Shown here in pieces: positions 63,374 through 64,000 of a DNA stretch of 64,000 nucleotides; positions within the stretch are counted from its first letter, which is position 1, and every line of letters begins with the position of its first letter. This DNA comes from Arthrobacter sp. DNA4 (lineage in GTDB: Bacteria; Actinomycetota; Actinomycetes; Actinomycetales; Micrococcaceae). The stretch lies in assembly GCF_024362385.1 (NCBI RefSeq), contig NZ_CP101466.1:806001-870000 (forward strand), written 5' to 3'. Made by a program: the position numbers and the translations under genes. The notes beneath the pieces are model-generated. The model saw only the letters and a list, made by a program, of their open reading frames with translations, had not been told where the DNA came from and ran no database searches.

Positions 63374-64000
63374 TTGAATCCAGTTTCCGCCGCGACCGGG
63401 CTTGAATACGCCAACCTCAGCGACGCCGAATTCGAGGCCTTCGCCCTGAAGCACCCGCAGAACAGCTTCCTGCAGTCCATCGACTTCGCCCGCTTCCAGC
63501 GTGCCCGGGGCCAGCAGGTGGAACTCTTCGGGGTCCGGCGCGACGGCGAGCTGGTGGCCGCGGGAAAGCTCAACTACACCACCACCCGGCTGGGCTATAC
63601 CGTCTGCGAGTGTGCCAAGGGCCCCCTCATGGACTACTCGGACCGGGACCTGGTGCGCGCCGTCGTCGGGCTTCTCCGCAAGCATGCCGCTGAGCGCAAA
63701 GCGGCTGAACTGCGGATCTCGCCGAACATCAGGTACATCGCACGTGACGCTGACGGTGCGGAGCACCCGGACATCGAGGACAACAGGCCGCTGGTGGCGG
63801 ACCTGGAACAGCTCGGATTCCAGCACCAGGGCCTGGACATGAACTTCATCAACGTCAACTGGATGTTCATCAAGAACCTGGTGGGGATCCAGGACGCCGA
63901 AGAGCTGATCATGGGCACCAGCTACCGCACGCGCAAAGCCATCCGCAAGGCGGAAAAGAACGGCGTCTTCCTGGAACAGGCCACCCTGGAGACGCTGGAC
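63374..64000 (+). CDS. FemAB family peptidyltransferase 2 (cut by the window end)
   Basis: 209 codons without a stop, running off the window. It starts at TTG 63374 with AGAAGG (63361-63366) 7 nt upstream; no other start is better placed. The N-terminus reads LSDAEFEAFALKHPQNSFLQ, and the last part SYRTRKAIRKAEKNGVFLEQ is the FemAB signature helix. It probably adds a further residue of the same cross-bridge as the gene before it, 145 bp upstream. Confidence 0.85.
   Translation, partial: MNPVSAATGLEYANLSDAEFEAFALKHPQNSFLQSIDFARFQRARGQQVELFGVRRDGELVAAGKLNYTTTRLGYTVCECAKGPLMDYSDRDLVRAVVGLLRKHAAERKAAELRISPNIRYIARDADGAEHPDIEDNRPLVADLEQLGFQHQGLDMNFINVNWMFIKNLVGIQDAEELIMGTSYRTRKAIRKAEKNGVFLEQATLETLD

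Overview
The window is high-GC actinobacterial chromosome. The 16S/23S/5S set, the gene content (complete GlgE pathway, a maltokinase-GlgB fusion, DUF4193, DUF4032, an AMIN-like secreted protein, EF-G2) and the frequent promoter-to-start geometry typical of leaderless mRNAs point to a member of the Micrococcaceae such as Arthrobacter or Pseudarthrobacter. This assignment is by recognition; no database search was run. Almost everything is ordinary core or metabolic gene content. I see no prophage, transposon, CRISPR array or clearly new system.

Layout. 1-2740: end of ispF, cysS, rlmB. 2817-18114: glycogen/trehalose cluster, with glgX, a secreted RNase Sa-like nuclease and its barstar inhibitor, a poxB-like ThDP enzyme, glgP (minus strand), and the divergent operon glgE-treS-mak::glgB. 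TreS interconverts trehalose and maltose, maltokinase makes maltose-1-phosphate, GlgE polymerises it, GlgB branches the polymer, and GlgX with GlgP break it down. 18255-23993: one complete rRNA operon with promoter, boxA-like leader copies, processing stems and terminator, and no tRNA in the spacer. 24056-31587: SRPBCC protein, a LacI regulator with an alpha-glucosidase, a GlcD-like oxidase, DUF4032 and a sugar-ABC ATPase. 31805-35420: otsA with a frameshifted otsB, a membrane-anchored thioredoxin-fold protein, and tRNA-Thr(TGT). 35489-39461: ChaB, EF-G2-like GTPase and an MFS transporter.

39563-48986 is an arabinose regulon. The importer chvE-gguA-gguB (minus strand) diverges from araB-araD-araA-araR (plus strand) across an intergenic region with two copies of a LacI-type operator, one lying directly on the importer -35 box. 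49063-54984 holds small conserved proteins, an APC permease with two 20-bp operator-like repeats upstream, Dps, and a DHA2-type efflux pump divergent from its TetR regulator with an operator between them. 55083-61378 is glycine/serine catabolism: tandem glycine riboswitch, gcvP, gcvT, a 573-bp spacer without gcvH but with a duplicated 48-bp element, and sdaA with unusual codon use. The end holds tspO and two FemAB peptidyltransferase genes, the second cut by the window edge.

The points most worth a second look are: a short internally frame-shifted stretch in cysS; the otsB frameshift; the internal ribosome-binding site in the maltokinase-GlgB fusion; the repeated TANNNT-6/7/8 nt-start architecture; the missing invariant glycine in the GguA P-loop; the operator-like repeats before the APC permease; and the gcvT-sdaA spacer. 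The two frameshift cases may be sequence errors and should be checked against reads first.
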